Assembly (NCBI RefSeq): GCF_013375555.1
Contig: NZ_JABXWB010000001.1
Coordinates: 1,860,001 to 1,924,000, forward strand
DNA from: Sphingobium sp. EM0848
Lineage (GTDB): Bacteria > Pseudomonadota > Alphaproteobacteria > Sphingomonadales > Sphingomonadaceae
Length of the DNA: 64,000 nt
Direction of reading: 5' to 3'
Part shown: piece after piece, positions 8,922-18,275 of the stretch
How the letters are laid out: each line of letters opens with the position of its first letter
How positions within the stretch are numbered: position 1 is the stretch's first letter
Translations under genes and position numbers: made by a program
Notes under the pieces: generated by a model
What the model was told of the DNA's origin: nothing
What the model saw: the letters and a program-made list of their open reading frames with translations, nothing else
Database searches by the model: none

Positions 8922-10235
8922 ATGGCGAGGGGCGAACAGGGGATGGAAGCAGCTTCAGGGGAAATGGGCGGGATCGGCGCGATGCTGCGCCACAAGCGGG
9001 TGCTGGCGGCGAGCCTGATCGGCACGGCGGTCGAGTTCTATGACTTCTACATCTACGCGACCGCCGCCAGCCTTGTGTTCGGCCCCCTCTTCTTCCCCGC
9101 CTCCTCCCCCTCGGCGCAATTGCTGGCCGCCTATGGCAGCCTTGCCCTCGCCTTCTTCGCCCGGCCGCTCGGCGCAGCGGTGTTCGGCCATTATGGCGAC
9201 CGCATCGGGCGCAAGGCGACGCTGGTGACGTCGCTGATGCTGATGGGCGGATCGACGCTGGCGATCGGCTTTCTGCCGACCTACCAAAGCATCGGCTGGT
9301 GGGCGCCGCTGATCCTCTGCATCCTGCGCTTCGGGCAAGGCTTTGGCCTCGGCGGCGAATGGGGCGGCGCGGCACTGCTGGCGGTGGAGAATGCGCCTCC
9401 CGGCTGGCGGGCGCGCTTTGGCATGTTCCCGCAATTGGGCGCGCCGGTCGGCTTCCTCGCCGCGAATGGGCTGTTCCTGGCTCTCGGCATCTTCCTCACT
9501 GACAGGGACTTCTTCGCCTGGGGCTGGCGCCTGCCCTTTCTGGGCAGCGCAGTGCTGGTGTTCCTCGGCCTCTGGATACGCCTCAAGCTCACGGAAACGC
9601 CGGAATTTGCCGCCGCCAAGGCAGAGGCGCCCCCGCCCGCCGTGCCGCTCGCGACGCTGTTCCGCAGCCATCTGGGGGCAGCCATTGCGGGCACCTTCGC
9701 CTGCGCGGCCTGTTTTGCGGTCTATTATATCGCAACCGCCTTCGCGCTCGGGTACGGCACGACGACGCTCAAGATCGACCGCGAAATCTTCCTCGCCATT
9801 CAGCTCGGCGCGATCCTGTTCATGGCGCTCAGCATCGTCATCGCCGGCTGGTGGTCGGACAAGGCCAGCCCGACCCGCGTGCTGGTCGCGGGTTGCATCG
9901 GCACGGTGCTGATGGGCATCATCTTCGGCCCCGCCATGGGCACCGGGCAATTGCTGCCGATCTTCCTGATCCTCAGCCTCGCGCTGTTCCTGATGGGCTT
10001 CGTCTATGGGCCGCTCGGCGCTTATCTGCCGCATCTCTTCCCGGTGCAGCTGCGCTATACCGGCGCTTCCTTCGCCTTCAATCTGGGCGGGATCATCGGC
10101 GGCGCGCTGGCCCCCATCGTCGCGACCTGGCTGATCGGGATGCAGGGCGTGGCGCTGGTCGGCCTTTACATGTCGGCGGCGGCGGCGATCAGCCTGGGAG
10201 GGCTGTGGTTTACCAGCCGCCGGGATCGCGCCTGA
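8922..10235 (+). CDS. MFS transporter, metabolite:H+ symporter (MHS) family
   Basis: A 437-residue inner-membrane carrier with about twelve predicted helices. It has the MHS hallmarks: the first-helix motif GTAVEFYDFYIYATAA, the loop 2-3 motif FGHYGDRIGRKATL and GGEWGGAALLAVENAP. Relatives carry proline/betaine, citrate, alpha-ketoglutarate or shikimate by proton symport; the substrate here is unknown. It starts three bases after the methyltransferase stop. The first ATG gives a slightly long N-terminal tail, and an in-frame ATG seven codons further in (GMEAASGE) is possible. A strong terminator follows 22 bp after the stop. Confidence 0.88.
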   Translation: MARGEQGMEAASGEMGGIGAMLRHKRVLAASLIGTAVEFYDFYIYATAASLVFGPLFFPASSPSAQLLAAYGSLALAFFARPLGAAVFGHYGDRIGRKATLVTSLMLMGGSTLAIGFLPTYQSIGWWAPLILCILRFGQGFGLGGEWGGAALLAVENAPPGWRARFGMFPQLGAPVGFLAANGLFLALGIFLTDRDFFAWGWRLPFLGSAVLVFLGLWIRLKLTETPEFAAAKAEAPPPAVPLATLFRSHLGAAIAGTFACAACFAVYYIATAFALGYGTTTLKIDREIFLAIQLGAILFMALSIVIAGWWSDKASPTRVLVAGCIGTVLMGIIFGPAMGTGQLLPIFLILSLALFLMGFVYGPLGAYLPHLFPVQLRYTGASFAFNLGGIIGGALAPIVATWLIGMQGVALVGLYMSAAAAISLGGLWFTSRRDRA

Positions 10236-10256
10236 ACCGCATCCAGTTTTACCCAA

Positions 10257-10298
10257 AATAACAAGCGCCCCGGCTATCCTACCGGGGCGCTTGTTATT
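10257..10298. terminator. bidirectional terminator between convergent operons
   Basis: A perfect 17-bp stem (AATAACAAGCGCCCCGG at 10257-10273 with its complement at 10282-10298) surrounds an 8-nt loop. It lies between the MFS gene ending at 10235 and def ending at 10317, which converge, so it can terminate both transcripts. Confidence 0.9.
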
Positions 10299-10316
10299 TC
10301 AACCTCTTACCGGGTC

Positions 10317-10847
10317 TCAGGCCGCCTTGCGCGCCTTGGTCAGTTTCTTCATCAGCATGTCCCGCTTCAGGCGCGACAGATGGTCGATGAACAGCACGCC
10401 CTGCAAATGATCCATCTCATGCTGAAGGCAGGTGGCGAGCAGCCCTTCCAGCCGCTCCTCATGAATGCGTCCCTCGCGGTCCATCCAGCTTGCCCGGATC
10501 GACGCAGGCCGCTCTACCTCGGCAAACTGGTCGGGGACCGACAGGCAGCCCTCATTATAGACCGACTGATCCTCCGACCCTTCGAGGATTTCCGGGTTGA
10601 TGAACACCATCGGCTTCTTGACCGGCGGTGCGCCCTCCTCGTCCGATTCCGGTTCCTGAAGGTCGATCACCAGCACCCGCTTGGGCACGCCGACCTGAAT
10701 CGCCGCCAGACCGATGCCCGGCGCATCGTACATGGTTTCGAACATGTCATCGATCAGACGCTGCAAATCGTCATCGATCGCCTCCACCGGAGACGAAATG
10801 GTACGCAGGCGCGGATCGGGCGCCTCCAAAATGGGAAGAATGGCCAT
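10317..10847 (-). CDS. def: peptide deformylase
   Basis: Removes the formyl group from the initiator methionine of nascent proteins, at the ribosome. From the ATG at 10847 the product is 176 residues, normal for the type I enzyme; the open frame upstream has no family similarity. The three metal-site motifs are present: [17 protein letters not shown] (metal Cys) and HEMDHLQG (two metal His and the catalytic Glu). The gene follows recR on the same strand. Fmt, which adds the formyl group, is encoded on the other side of the recR/fmt divergent gap rather than in the more common def-fmt pair. Confidence 0.97.
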   Translation of the reverse strand: MAILPILEAPDPRLRTISSPVEAIDDDLQRLIDDMFETMYDAPGIGLAAIQVGVPKRVLVIDLQEPESDEEGAPPVKKPMVFINPEILEGSEDQSVYNEGCLSVPDQFAEVERPASIRASWMDREGRIHEERLEGLLATCLQHEMDHLQGVLFIDHLSRLKRDMLMKKLTKARKAA

Positions 10848-10878
10848 GGCCCTAAAATAATCGGAAGGGCGGAAAAAT

Positions 10879-11475
10879 TCAAGCGACCGGGCGTCGCGCC
10901 CTAAGTGCCTGTGCCAGCGTGCCTTCGTCCAGATAATCCAGCTCCCCGCCGACCGGTACGCCATGGGCAAGCTGGGTCAGGCGGACAGGAAATTGCTCCA
11001 GCCGCTCGGCCAGATAATGGGCGGTCGTCTGCCCCTCCAGCGTGGCGTTCATCGCCAGCACCACCTCATCGATGCCGCCCGCCTCGACCCGCGCCACCAG
11101 AGCGTCGATGGAAAGATCCTCCGGCCGCACGCCCTCCAGCGCGGAAAGCCGCCCGCCCAGCACATGAAAGCGGCCCGGAAACAGCCGCGACTTGTCCAGC
11201 GCCCAAAGGTCCGCCACATCCTCCACTACGCAGAGCGCGCGGGCATCGCGCCGCGGATCGGCGCAGATGCCGCAGGGATCGACGGTATCGACATTGCCGC
11301 ATATGCTGCACGTCACCAGCCGGTCGTTCACGGCATCGAGCGCGCGCAGCAGCGGCTCCAGCGCGGATTCGCGCTTCTTGAGCAGATGCAGCACAGCGCG
11401 CCGCGCGGAACGCGGGCCAAGGCCGGGCAGGCGGGAGAGCGCCTGCGTCAGCGCTTCGATCTCGGGAGAAGCCAT
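10879..11475 (-). CDS. recR: recombination mediator RecR
   Basis: Works with RecO and RecF to load RecA on SSB-coated gaps. From the ATG at 11475 it has 198 residues, the usual length. An N-terminal helix-hairpin-helix region ([20 protein letters not shown]) is followed by a four-cysteine zinc finger ([16 protein letters not shown]) and a TOPRIM domain ([13 protein letters not shown] ... [18 protein letters not shown]). It lies upstream of def on the same strand, 31 bp apart. Its promoter region holds the long inverted repeat at 11561-11640. The dnaX/ybaB genes that often precede recR are not here. Confidence 0.96.
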   Translation of the reverse strand: MASPEIEALTQALSRLPGLGPRSARRAVLHLLKKRESALEPLLRALDAVNDRLVTCSICGNVDTVDPCGICADPRRDARALCVVEDVADLWALDKSRLFPGRFHVLGGRLSALEGVRPEDLSIDALVARVEAGGIDEVVLAMNATLEGQTTAHYLAERLEQFPVRLTQLAHGVPVGGELDYLDEGTLAQALRARRPVA

Positions 11476-11560
11476 GGAACCGGAATAAGGGCTTGCAAGT
11501 CGTGGACACAAGGGGTTTGAGGTGCGTCTTTGGAAATACGCCTCTGGCGCATTTCAGATG

Positions 11561-11640
11561 CGGCACCGGCCCGCTCCCCCACCCGGCCACCCACATGATA
11601 CTGCCGCTGGGTGGCCGGGTGGGGGAGCGGGCCGGTGCCG
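11561..11640. repeat. 33-bp perfect inverted repeat between recR and fmt
   Basis: Bases 11561-11593 are the exact reverse complement of 11608-11640, with a 14-base spacer. The arms are C-rich and G-rich (they begin CGGCACCGGCCCGCTC), so transcribed RNA from either strand would form a very stable hairpin. The element fills most of the divergent recR/fmt gap. Its form, length and symmetry resemble a REP/BIME-type intergenic palindrome; a terminator role is unlikely since both neighbours point away from it and no T-run follows. I see no second copy in the window. Confidence 0.9.
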
Positions 11641-11661
11641 AAACCCAATAAAAGGCCCGCC

Positions 11662-12567
11662 ATGCGTATCGTCTATATGGGAACCCCCGATTTTGCCGTT
11701 CCGGCTCTGGTCGCGCTGGCCAAGGCGGGGCACGAGATCGTCGCTGTCTATAGCCAGCCGCCGCGTCCGGCAGGGCGTGGCAAGGCGCTGCGCCCCTCCC
11801 CCGTCCATGCCAAGGCCGAGGAAATGGGCATCGAAGTGCGCACGCCCGTCTCTCTCAAAGACGCAGAGGTGCAGGCCGCCTTCGCCGCGCTGAAGGCCGA
11901 TGTCGCGGTGGTCGCCGCCTATGGGCTGATCCTGCCGCGCCCGATTCTCGACGCGCCGCGCCTAGGCTGCATGAATATCCATGCGTCCCTTCTCCCCCGC
12001 TGGCGGGGGGCGGCGCCGATCCAGCGCGCCATATTGGCGGGCGACAATGTCACCGGCGTCACCATCATGGATATGGAAGCAGGCCTCGACACCGGGCCGA
12101 TGCGCGCCAAGCACGTCACCCCGGTCGAGGACAAGACCGCCGGCGCGCTGACGCAGGAACTGGCCGAGGCGGGCGCGGAACTGATGATCGAGGTGCTGGA
12201 CGACATCAGCCTGCATCCCCCCGTCCCGCAGCCGGAAGAGGGCGTCACCTATGCGTCCAAGATCGACAAGGCGGAATCGCGCATCGACTTCAGTCGCGAC
12301 GCGCATCAGGTCGAGCGGCAGGTGCGCGCCTTCAACCCCTTCCCCGGCGCCTTTTTCGAATATCGCGGCGAGCGCTTCCGCATCCTGACCGCCCATGTCG
12401 AGGAGCATGGCGGCCCGGCGGGAGAACTGCTCGACAACAGCCTGCTCATCGGCTGCGGCCATGGCGCGATCCGCCCCACGCTGATCCAGCGCGCGGGCAA
12501 GGGCGCGATGTCGGCGGGCGAACTGCTGCGCGGCTATGACATGCCGGCGGGCAGCCGGGTCGACTGA
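11662..12567 (+). CDS. fmt: methionyl-tRNA formyltransferase
   Basis: Formylates initiator Met-tRNA using 10-formyl-tetrahydrofolate. From ATG 11662 the product is 301 residues, slightly shorter than the E. coli enzyme. The formyltransferase domain has [11 protein letters not shown] at the start and the [16 protein letters not shown] loop with the catalytic surroundings ([19 protein letters not shown]). The C-terminal tRNA-binding domain begins near [15 protein letters not shown]. The longer open frame upstream runs into the inverted repeat and is not used. truA follows after five bases. Confidence 0.96.
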   Translation: MRIVYMGTPDFAVPALVALAKAGHEIVAVYSQPPRPAGRGKALRPSPVHAKAEEMGIEVRTPVSLKDAEVQAAFAALKADVAVVAAYGLILPRPILDAPRLGCMNIHASLLPRWRGAAPIQRAILAGDNVTGVTIMDMEAGLDTGPMRAKHVTPVEDKTAGALTQELAEAGAELMIEVLDDISLHPPVPQPEEGVTYASKIDKAESRIDFSRDAHQVERQVRAFNPFPGAFFEYRGERFRILTAHVEEHGGPAGELLDNSLLIGCGHGAIRPTLIQRAGKGAMSAGELLRGYDMPAGSRVD

Positions 12568-12572
12568 CAGGC

Positions 12573-13319
12573 ATGACCCGTTTCGCCTTCACCGTCGAAT
12601 TTGACGGCCGCCCCTTCATGGGCTGGCAGCGACAGGCCCATGGCCCCAGCGTCCAGCAGGCGATCGAGGATGCGATCCGCGCCGTCACCGGCGAACAGGC
12701 CGTGATCCACGCGGCCGGCCGCACCGATGCGGGGGTCCACGGTCTCGCCATGCGTGCCCATGCGGACATAGAGAAGGACATGACGCCCTTCCGGCTGATG
12801 GAGGCGCTGAACGCGCTCCTCCGGCCCGATCCGGTCGCGATCCTGGCTTGCGAGGTCGTGCCCGATGACTGGCATGCGCGCTTTTCCTGCCTTGGCCGAT
12901 CCTATGTCTATCGCATCGCCAATCGCCGCGCGCCGTTGACCTGGGAAAATGGGCTTTGCTGGCGGGTGATCCAGCCGCTGGACGAAGGGGCCATGCACAA
13001 GGCCGCGCAGCTTCTGGTCGGTCGGCACGACTTCACCACCTTCCGGTCGGCTCATTGCCAGGCGGAAAGTCCGGTCAAGACGCTCGACCGGCTGGACGTG
13101 GAACGCTCCGGCGACCGCATCGCCATCTATGCGGAGGCGCGCTCCTTCCTCCATCATCAGGTGCGCTCGATGGTCGGCTGCCTTGCCATGGTCGGCATGG
13201 GGCGCTGGTCCATCGGCGACATGGAAACGGCCCGCGATGCGAAGGATCGCGCCGCGCTGGGCCTCAACGCGCCGCCGGACGGGCTCTATTTCGTGAGCGC
13301 CCATTATCCGGGCGAGTAA
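12573..13319 (+). CDS. truA: tRNA pseudouridine(38-40) synthase TruA
   Basis: Isomerises uridine to pseudouridine at positions 38-40 of the tRNA anticodon arm. It is 248 residues, the usual size. The catalytic Asp is in [10 protein letters not shown], and the FEFDG-like start ([16 protein letters not shown]), YVYRI and [11 protein letters not shown] motifs are all present. It sits five bases downstream of fmt in a likely two-gene operon, a common pairing in alphaproteobacteria, and converges on the transporter gene at 13325 with only a five-base gap. Confidence 0.97.
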   Translation: MTRFAFTVEFDGRPFMGWQRQAHGPSVQQAIEDAIRAVTGEQAVIHAAGRTDAGVHGLAMRAHADIEKDMTPFRLMEALNALLRPDPVAILACEVVPDDWHARFSCLGRSYVYRIANRRAPLTWENGLCWRVIQPLDEGAMHKAAQLLVGRHDFTTFRSAHCQAESPVKTLDRLDVERSGDRIAIYAEARSFLHHQVRSMVGCLAMVGMGRWSIGDMETARDAKDRAALGLNAPPDGLYFVSAHYPGE

Positions 13320-13324
13320 CCTGT

Positions 13325-14059
13325 TCAGGAAAGGCTGGCGCGGAAGGGCGTGAAATTCGTGCCCTCGTCATAAACATCCAGCCCCTCGGCCCGCTTCAGG
13401 CCGTTGACCACCATATAGGTCACAGGCGTGAGCACCACTTCCCAGCCAACCTTCATCGCCCAGTTGGTGATCATCACGGTCAGCACCTGTTCCTTGGTCC
13501 AGATGCCATAGAAGGCGAGCGGATAGAAGAAGATGCTGTCCACCCCCTGCCCCACGATGGTCGAGCCGATGGTGCGGGTCCACAGATGCTTGCCCTCCGT
13601 CAGCAGCTTCATCTTGGCGAGGACGAAGCTGTTGGCGAACTCCCCTGCCCAAAAGGCGGTGACGGAGGCGAAGACGATGCGCCAGGTGCTGCCGAACACC
13701 GCTTCATAGGCCTTCTGGTCGGGCCAGCCCGCCGCCGGGGGCAGTTGCACCACCACCCAGCTCATCAGCGCCATGAACAGCATCGCGCCGAAGCCCGCCC
13801 AGACGCAGCGCCGCGCCCGCGCATAGCCATAGACTTCGGTCAGCACGTCACCCAGCACATAGCCCAACGGGAAGAAGAGGATGCCCGCGCCGAAGGTGAA
13901 GCCGCCCACGGTCGACAGCTTCGCCGCGCCGATCAGATTGGACAGCAACAAGATGGCGACGAAGGCCGCCATGCAGAAATCGAAGTAGCGCAGGGGGCGT
14001 GCGCCCAACGCATAGGCATCGATTTTTCTTATCCCCGCTTCGCTCATGCCGTTGTGCAT
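13325..14059 (-). CDS. queuosine precursor transporter, YhhQ/VUT family
   Basis: An inner-membrane protein of about 244 residues with six predicted helices. Features of the vitamin-uptake-transporter YhhQ family include LLLSNLIGAAKL, the PLGYVLGDVLTEVYGY motif, and the GQGVDSIFF and ITNWAMKVGWEVVLTPVTY segments. E. coli YhhQ imports the queuosine precursors preQ0 and preQ1, so uptake of a 7-deazaguanine base for tRNA modification is the likely role. I place the start at 14059 (GGAA upstream); ATG 14047 is also possible. No preQ1-type riboswitch is recognisable ahead of it. Confidence 0.85.
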   Translation of the reverse strand: MHNGMSEAGIRKIDAYALGARPLRYFDFCMAAFVAILLLSNLIGAAKLSTVGGFTFGAGILFFPLGYVLGDVLTEVYGYARARRCVWAGFGAMLFMALMSWVVVQLPPAAGWPDQKAYEAVFGSTWRIVFASVTAFWAGEFANSFVLAKMKLLTEGKHLWTRTIGSTIVGQGVDSIFFYPLAFYGIWTKEQVLTVMITNWAMKVGWEVVLTPVTYMVVNGLKRAEGLDVYDEGTNFTPFRASLS

Positions 14060-14132
14060 AAATGGCATTCCGGCAAAAGCAATGCCGCGCATGATTGCGC
14101 GAAAGACCAACCCCCGCTATCGAACCGCTGAC

Positions 14133-14209
14133 GGCCCCGTAGCTCAGTTGGATAGAGCATTCGCCTTCTAAGCGAATGGTCGCAGGTTCGAATCCTGCCG
14201 GGGTCGCCA
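14133..14209 (+). tRNA. tRNA-Arg (anticodon TCT)
   Basis: A complete cloverleaf of 77 bases including an encoded CCA. The 7-bp acceptor stem (GGCCCCG with CGGGGTC, one G-T pair), the D-arm AGCTCAGTTGGATAGAGC, the anticodon loop CTTCTAA with TCT at 14167-14169 and the T-arm GGTTCGAATCC are all regular. It reads AGA and rarer AGG codons. No integrase or foreign segment follows it. Confidence 0.96.
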
Positions 14210-14221
14210 AACGGCGCGCCT

Positions 14222-16261
14222 TCAGCTTTTCTTGTCGGCCGGTTTCATCGCGTCATAGACCATGCCGGTCAGCATCAGGCTGCCCTGCCGCGACAGATGA
14301 TCATCGTCGGAATAAAGCGGCACGCCATGCACCGTCATCGCACAATGGCCGGTGCGGCAGAGCAAGCTGTGGGGGTAGAGGATCTTCACCGGGAAACGGC
14401 GCCGCATCTGGTCGAAGGCGTTGAACACGCCGCGCTGCCGCCGCAAATAGTCCGCCCGTGACAGGGCCAGCGGCGCCGGTTCGCTGTAAAGTTCGGCCCG
14501 CGCCAGCGTTTCAGGCACATTGCGGCGGAATTCGGGGATGGGCGCGACCAGAATCACCTGCTTGCCCATGGCCGCCAGCGTCCGCACCGTTTCCTGAAGC
14601 CCCGCGCGGAAGAGCTGCGCGTCGCGGCCAAGGCTGCGATCGTCATCCTCATCCCGGCCGAGATAGCAGGGCGTGCCCCCTTCCGGCCGCTTGCCATTGG
14701 CGCAAAGCCCCCAGCGCGACACCAAGAAAACCGTGTGGATGGATGGACTGGCGCGCAGCGTTTCCAGCACCAGCCGGTTGAACTCGCTGCAATCATGGGC
14801 GGGCGGCTGGTCCAGCCGGTCAAGGCCGAGCAGCGTCGGACAGGCGGGGTAGGAAGCGATCCGCCCCGAAAGGCCCAGTGCATTCCCGGCCCGGTCGAAG
14901 GCCGGTCTCAGCGCCTGGGCATGGGAATCGCCCCAGAGGAGGAAGCGGGGCGCCCTGCCGTTGCGCGCGCCGACCGGGCAGAGCCTGTGATGCCGCGCCG
15001 GCGCCATGCCGGAGCAGCGCGCGGGCAGATAGGCCATGCTCCGACTCGCGGCATCGAGCGCCGCGACCGATGGCGCGACTCGCGATGGCAGGCCGCCCGA
15101 GAAATAGAGCAGCGCCCCTGCCCCGCACCCTGCCATGACCAGCGATCCGGCAAAGGCGAAGGCGCGGCTCGTGGTGAAACTGCGCGCGCGGCGGAACGGC
15201 TCTTCGACGAAACGCCAGCTGAGCCATGCGACCAGCAACGACAGCAGCATGATCAGCAACTGCTCCCGCAGGCGCCAGTCGCCGTCAGTGCGGTAGGTCC
15301 AGAAGACGATGATCGGCCAGTGCGAATAGGAGATGCGACCGATCGCCACCGGCACGGCATGGCCCAGCAGACGATTGACCAACGATCCGGTCAGCCCCGC
15401 ATGCAGGATCAGCATGGCGCCCAGCACTGGGAACAGGGCGTTGGCGCCTGGGAAGACGGTCGCGTTGGAAAAGTTGAGGATAGCCCAGCCGATCAGCGCC
15501 AGTCCGGCCAGTCCGCAAAGCTGCGCCATCAAAGGGCTTCGCATGACGGGAATCCGCCCTGTCGCCAGCAGCGCACCGCCCAAAAACTCCCATGCACGCG
15601 GAAAGGGCAGGTAGAAGGCCGCGACCGGCGACCGATCGACCAGCAGCAGCGCTGCGAGGAAAGACAGCAGCGCCACCATGCCGAGCGCCGGACGGAAACG
15701 CCCTCCCGCCCGGAAAATGAGGAACATCAGCAGAGGAAAGACGATGTAGAATTGTTCCTCCACCGCCAACGACCAGCCATGGAGCAGCGGCGCTTCCTCC
15801 CCGGCGGCGCCGAAATAGCCGCTCTGCCGCGCGAAATAGAGATTGCTGGAAAACAGCACCGTCGCCACGGCGCTCATCCCCAGGGCGCGATAGTCGAGCG
15901 GCAGCAGGATCAGGCTGCCCGCCGCGATGGTCACGGCGATCATCGCGAACAGCGCCGGGAAGATCCGGCGGATGCGCCGGGCATAGAAGCCGGTCAGGCT
16001 GAACCGCCCCTGCTCCAGTTCGCGCGCGATGATCGACGCAATCAGATAGCCCGAAATGACGAAGAAGATGTCGACCCCGACAAAGCCGCCGGAAAAGGGC
16101 CAGAGGCCGAGATGGAAGAACAACACCGGCAACACCGCCAGCGCGCGCAGCCCGTCGACATCGCGGCGATAGGCGATATGCGGCTGCGCCCTGTCCTCCG
16201 GCGAAACCGGCAGGATGGCGGGGGATGCGCTGGTGGCGATGCTCTTTCCCTCCTTTTTCAA
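14222..16261 (-). CDS. acyltransferase 3 family protein with C-terminal SGNH domain (OafA-like)
   Basis: A 679-residue inner-membrane O-acyltransferase. The N-terminal half has about ten membrane helices and the family motifs RRDVDGLRALAVLPVLFFH, GGFVGVDIFFVISGYLI and RRIRRIFPAL. The C-terminal 250 residues form a periplasmic SGNH hydrolase-like domain with the block LLWGDSHAQALRPAFD and a C-terminal DDDHLS catalytic-type segment. Homologues O-acetylate O-antigen, peptidoglycan or other surface glycans; the target here is unknown. The only in-frame start before the conserved region is a TTG at 16261. A consensus AAGGAGG lies just inside that frame ahead of an ATC codon, so the real initiation point is unclear. 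Confidence 0.88.
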   Translation of the reverse strand: MKKEGKSIATSASPAILPVSPEDRAQPHIAYRRDVDGLRALAVLPVLFFHLGLWPFSGGFVGVDIFFVISGYLIASIIARELEQGRFSLTGFYARRIRRIFPALFAMIAVTIAAGSLILLPLDYRALGMSAVATVLFSSNLYFARQSGYFGAAGEEAPLLHGWSLAVEEQFYIVFPLLMFLIFRAGGRFRPALGMVALLSFLAALLLVDRSPVAAFYLPFPRAWEFLGGALLATGRIPVMRSPLMAQLCGLAGLALIGWAILNFSNATVFPGANALFPVLGAMLILHAGLTGSLVNRLLGHAVPVAIGRISYSHWPIIVFWTYRTDGDWRLREQLLIMLLSLLVAWLSWRFVEEPFRRARSFTTSRAFAFAGSLVMAGCGAGALLYFSGGLPSRVAPSVAALDAASRSMAYLPARCSGMAPARHHRLCPVGARNGRAPRFLLWGDSHAQALRPAFDRAGNALGLSGRIASYPACPTLLGLDRLDQPPAHDCSEFNRLVLETLRASPSIHTVFLVSRWGLCANGKRPEGGTPCYLGRDEDDDRSLGRDAQLFRAGLQETVRTLAAMGKQVILVAPIPEFRRNVPETLARAELYSEPAPLALSRADYLRRQRGVFNAFDQMRRRFPVKILYPHSLLCRTGHCAMTVHGVPLYSDDDHLSRQGSLMLTGMVYDAMKPADKKS

Positions 16262-16348
16262 AGGGATTGGGCAGTGATAAAGGCTGTGCCGGCCAGCGCA
16301 TCAGGGCATCGGGGGAGCCGCGAAGGGCAGAGGTGGTAGGGCGATTGG

Positions 16349-16675
16349 TCAGTCGCGCGCGCGCAGCAGCAGATCGTCGGTCACGGTCATGGTGAAGATG
16401 GGATCGGCGTCGGGCGGCACTTCGGCGATGGCATCGACGAAGGCGGCGCGGGTTTCCGGCTCGTCATAGACCATCTTCCGGTCGAAGGCCGCGCGCCAGG
16501 TCGCCTCGTCCGGCCATTCGGCATAGCCGACGAAGCGCCCGTCCGCATCGCGATGCAGCCGCGAACCGTAACTGCCATATTTTTCGCGGATCAGGTCGGT
16601 TCCCCGGCGCCAGGCCTTGCGGAACTGTTCTTCCTTGCCGGGGTGGACCCGCCACCAATAGACCGCGACGAACAT
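16349..16675 (-). CDS. small ABM-type (dimeric alpha-beta barrel) protein
   Basis: This encodes 108 residues. The start (MFVAVYWWRVHPGKEEQFRK) and pattern match the antibiotic-biosynthesis-monooxygenase-like fold: a beta strand, then a helix with PGKEEQFRKAWRRGT, then GRFVGYAEWPDEATWRAAF. Members are often small dimeric enzymes or ligand-binding proteins with no general function. There is no signal peptide. It stands between the acyltransferase and the transaldolase-like gene and is separated from the latter by a terminator. The specific role is unknown. Confidence 0.7.
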   Translation of the reverse strand: MFVAVYWWRVHPGKEEQFRKAWRRGTDLIREKYGSYGSRLHRDADGRFVGYAEWPDEATWRAAFDRKMVYDEPETRAAFVDAIAEVPPDADPIFTMTVTDDLLLRARD

Positions 16676-16728
16676 CGGCTCTCTCCTTTACCGGAGAGAA
16701 TGATGCGATGCGGGGAAGGTTGCGACAG

Positions 16729-16762
16729 AAAAAGGGCGCCCGGTTCCCCGCGCGCCCTTTTT
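16729..16762. terminator. terminator after the transaldolase-like gene
   Basis: An 11-bp stem (AAAAAGGGCGC at 16729-16739 with GCGCCCTTTTT at 16752-16762) encloses a 12-base loop. On the minus strand the arm ends in five Ts, as expected for an intrinsic terminator of the gene ending at 16774. Confidence 0.8.
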
Positions 16763-16773
16763 GGAAATGAAAA

Positions 16774-17427
16774 TCAGAGAACCGACTGGCCGGTCTTTTC
16801 CCAGTCGGCGAGGAATCCGGCAATGCCCTTGTCCGTCAGCACATGGTTGAACAGCGCCTTGATGACCGAGGGCGGCGCGGTCATGACATCGGCGCCGATC
16901 TTCGCCGCTTCCAGCACATGGATCGGGTGACGGACGCTGGCCACCAGGATTTCGGTGTCGAACGCATAATTGTCGTAGATCAGGCGGATATCCTCGATCA
17001 GCTTCATGCCGTCGAAGCCATTATCGTCATGCCGGCCGACGAAGGGCGAGATGAAGGTCGCGCCCGCCTTGGCCGCCAACAGCGCCTGATTGGCCGAGAA
17101 GCAGAGGGTGACGTTCACCATCACGCCCTCGCCGGTCAGCGCCTTGCAGGTCTTGAGGCCGTCGATGGTCAGCGGCACCTTGATGCAGACATTGTCCGCG
17201 ATCTTCCGCAGCACAGCGGCTTCCTTCATCATCGTCTCATGATCGAGCGCGACGACTTCGGCCGACACCGGGCCTTCGACCAGCCCACAGATTTCCTCGA
17301 CCACTTCCAGGAATTTGCGGCCCGACTTGTGGATCAGCGAGGGGTTGGTGGTGACACCGTCCAGCAGGCCGGTGGCGACGAGGTCGCGAATCTCATTGGT
17401 GTCTGCGGTGTCGACGAAGAACTTCAT
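16774..17427 (-). CDS. transaldolase / fructose-6-phosphate aldolase family protein
   Basis: A 217-residue class I aldolase of the short transaldolase subfamily (TalC/Fsa/MipB-like). The Schiff-base Lys is Lys83 in [10 protein letters not shown]. The N-terminal MKFFVDTAD and GVTTNPSL, the [19 protein letters not shown] strand and the SPFVGRHDD segment are all typical. It could act as transaldolase in the non-oxidative pentose phosphate pathway or as a fructose-6-phosphate aldolase; the subfamily cannot be separated by eye. It is followed by a terminator and has no pathway genes next to it. Confidence 0.92.
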   Translation of the reverse strand: MKFFVDTADTNEIRDLVATGLLDGVTTNPSLIHKSGRKFLEVVEEICGLVEGPVSAEVVALDHETMMKEAAVLRKIADNVCIKVPLTIDGLKTCKALTGEGVMVNVTLCFSANQALLAAKAGATFISPFVGRHDDNGFDGMKLIEDIRLIYDNYAFDTEILVASVRHPIHVLEAAKIGADVMTAPPSVIKALFNHVLTDKGIAGFLADWEKTGQSVL

Positions 17428-17571
17428 GGCGTGGCTCCGAAGGGAGAGGGTGGCGAATCGCGCTCCCTTTAGCGGCTGATGGCGGATTTAGCCATTATTG
17501 CCGGTGGCTGAGGCTTTACCAACGCGCCCGCGCAATATTATGACGGCGGCACCTTTCCAAAGGACCGATCG

Positions 17572-18237
17572 ATGCTCCGCCTTCAGCGTTCCCGTCCTAT
17601 ATGGGACGCGCCCCTGCTCATCGCACTGAGCGCCGCCACCCCCGCCGCCGCCGCAACCAGCGAAACCCAAGGGTGGATGACCGAATCGGTGATCGTCAAG
17701 GCAAGCGATGCCGACACCGTCCTGATCGACACCAGTCAGCGCTTTCGTCAGGACAGTTCCAATGGCGATCAGCAGGTCGCGCGCATCTCGCTCGATCATC
17801 GCATCGCGACGGGCGTGCAGATCGGCGGGGGTTTTGCCTATTTCCACTCCGGTCCCGAGCAGGAAATGCGCCTGTTCCAGCAACTGTCGATGGCGAAGGG
17901 CATTTGGCTGGCCCGGACCCGGATCGAGCAACGCTTCTTCGACACCGCCGACAAGGCGAGCTGGCGGTTGCGCCAGCGGGTGCAGGCGTCGGTCCCGCTC
18001 GACAGGGCCAGGCAATGGACGCTGGTCGCGGCCACCGAACTGATGTTCCAGCTCAACCGCGCCAAGCCCAGCGACAAGCTGGGCCTTGCCGTCATGCGCA
18101 ACCAGATCGGCCTGCGCCATCCGATCACCAAGGCGCTCGACGCCCAATTGCTCTATATGCGGCAGCAGACCTTCCGCGATGGCAAGCCCGATGCGGTGGC
18201 GCATATTCCCTGGCTGACGTTGAGCTGGAAAATCTGA
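17572..18237 (+). CDS. exported DUF2490 family protein
   Basis: A 221-residue protein with an N-terminal signal peptide ending near AATPAAAATSE. The mature part alternates short amphipathic strands (RISLDHRIATGVQIGGGFAYF, WTLVAATELMFQLN, LLYMRQQTF), a pattern that fits an outer-membrane beta-barrel, and its last residues LSWKI are aromatic-rich. This matches DUF2490, whose function is unknown. priA starts 38 bp after its stop, so the two may share a transcript, though no functional link is evident. Confidence 0.75.
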   Translation: MLRLQRSRPIWDAPLLIALSAATPAAAATSETQGWMTESVIVKASDADTVLIDTSQRFRQDSSNGDQQVARISLDHRIATGVQIGGGFAYFHSGPEQEMRLFQQLSMAKGIWLARTRIEQRFFDTADKASWRLRQRVQASVPLDRARQWTLVAATELMFQLNRAKPSDKLGLAVMRNQIGLRHPITKALDAQLLYMRQQTFRDGKPDAVAHIPWLTLSWKI

Positions 18238-18275
18238 CGCTTGCCTCCCCCGTCCCTGCCATTAGGGAGGGGGCG

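Noticed and set aside
8955..10256. 433-codon open frame opposite the MFS gene
   Set aside because: Shadow frame; the plus-strand product has the full MHS signature set.
14133..16261. Second genomic island at tRNA-Arg
   Set aside because: No integrase follows, the neighbour is an ordinary acyltransferase, and composition does not change.
14735..16339. 534-codon open frame opposite the acyltransferase
   Set aside because: Glutamine- and arginine-rich composition with no domain; mirrors a membrane-protein gene with clear family motifs.
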